This document shows, piece by piece, positions 63,495 to 64,000 of a stretch of 64,000 nt of DNA. The stretch spans positions 372,001 through 436,000 of the forward strand of contig JADJHN010000002.1 of assembly GCA_016707485.1 (NCBI GenBank), given 5' to 3'. Each line of letters begins with the position of its first letter. The first letter of the stretch is position 1. The notes beneath the pieces were generated by a model that ran no database searches, had not been told where the DNA came from, and saw only the letters and a list, made by a program, of their open reading frames with translations. The stretch comes from Lysobacterales bacterium (GTDB lineage: Bacteria; Pseudomonadota; Gammaproteobacteria; Xanthomonadales; Rhodanobacteraceae). The position numbers were made by a program, and so were the translations under genes.

Positions 63495-64000
63495 GCCGTG
63501 CCCAGCCGGTAACCCACGCCGCGCACCGTTTCCACGACCTGGAATCCCAGCTTCTTGCGCAGGTGGCTGATGTGCACCTCGATCGTGTTGCTCTCGATCT
63601 CCGCGCCAAACTCGTAGAGGCGCTCTTCGAGTTGCGCTTTCGAGAACAACGCTCCGGGACGCTGCAGGAAGGTTTCAAACAAGGCCCATTCACGGGCGGT
63701 GAGGTCGATCATGGCGGCGCCGCGCTGGATGGTTCGATGCGACAGGTCGATGCGCAATCCGCCAAGCTCTATTTGTGGATTCGGATTGCCGCTGTAGCGG
63801 CGCGCGACGGCGGCGACCCGGGCCGACAATTCGGACAGGTCGAAGGGTTTCACCAGGTAATCATCCGCGCCGGCATTCAGTCCGGCGATGCGATCGGAGA
63901 GCTGATCCCTGGCGGTGAGGATGATGACGGGCGTGGCGTCGCCGGCAGCGCGGCGCTTGCGCAGGAAATCGATGCCACCGCCATCCGGCAGCATCAAGTC
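63491..64000 (-). CDS. OmpR-family response regulator (N-terminus beyond the window)
   Basis: The C-terminal 169 residues are visible. There is part of the receiver domain (LPDGGGIDFLRKR, VIILTARDQLSDRIAGLNAG, DDYLVKPFDLSELSARV) and a winged-helix DNA-binding domain (LTAREWALFETFLQRPG, NTIEVHISHLRKKLG, VETVRGVGYRLGTA). The phosphorylated Asp lies just outside. Pairs with the kinase downstream. Confidence 0.95.
   Translation of the reverse strand, partial: DLMLPDGGGIDFLRKRRAAGDATPVIILTARDQLSDRIAGLNAGADDYLVKPFDLSELSARVAAVARRYSGNPNPQIELGGLRIDLSHRTIQRGAAMIDLTAREWALFETFLQRPGALFSKAQLEERLYEFGAEIESNTIEVHISHLRKKLGFQVVETVRGVGYRLGTA

Overview
The window is GC-rich and densely coded. It looks like a gammaproteobacterium of the Lysobacterales (Xanthomonadales), most likely Rhodanobacteraceae and perhaps Dokdonella-like. 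The main reasons are the housekeeping order cutA-dsbD-tlpA-aroQ-accB-accC-prmA-DUF3426-fis-purH-purD, a Fis of xanthomonad type, many secreted proteins ending in an IFxDGFE-like motif, and GGGAAT-type intergenic repeats. The taxonomic call is inference; no search was run.

Layout. 1-1290 is decayed DNA: the start of a secreted protein on the left edge, a GyrA C-terminal-domain remnant, a REP-like palindrome and a frameshifted methyltransferase tail. 1293-3550 is groES-groEL on the minus strand under a CIRCE operator. 3806-6046 is a large secreted endonuclease I. 6284-19422 is the housekeeping block: CutA, two disulfide/thioredoxin proteins, an alcohol dehydrogenase, AroQ, AccB/AccC (with a frameshifted four-helix-bundle gene between them), PrmA, a zinc-ribbon protein, Fis, PurH and PurD. 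19534-23808 holds an anti-sigma-type ATPase, an LplT-PlsC lipid-recycling fusion and a two-subunit lipoate ligase. 23854-42448 mixes polyamine synthesis (speA, speE), two sugar-dehydrogenase-like secreted proteins, a nucleoside transporter, an alkaline-phosphatase-superfamily membrane protein, a sterol-desaturase-family protein, a 1198-residue indolepyruvate oxidoreductase and a secreted M14 carboxypeptidase. 42664-46538 holds an M20 hydrolase, ZapE, an alpha/beta hydrolase and an ACP phosphodiesterase. 46592-49973 is the nitrogen cluster glnA-glnK-amtB with a sigma54 promoter and two upstream NtrC-like sites. 50611-54552 has a cytochrome c5-like protein, an outer-membrane porin, SirB2 and NnrS, the last behind an FNR/DNR-like site. 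54670-62081 is a BigR/SqrR-like repressor divergent from a sulfide:quinone oxidoreductase, cytochrome b561, DUF2892, DUF302 and RND efflux operon. A response regulator and sensor kinase end the window.

How it works together. Much of the regulation can be read directly: HrcA/CIRCE on the chaperonin, sigma54/NtrC on ammonium assimilation, a DNR/FNR-like site on nitric-oxide tolerance, and one perfect inverted repeat whose arms hold both -10 elements of the divergent sulfide genes. Imperfect inverted GGGAAT arrays sit inside three operons (groES/groEL, accB/accC, purH/purD) directly before the downstream start codon, and one pair encloses a four-helix-bundle ORF. Two genes are each broken by a single-base change in a homopolymer, which may be real decay or assembly error. 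The least explained feature is a short C-terminal motif shared by four otherwise unrelated or only partly related secreted proteins.
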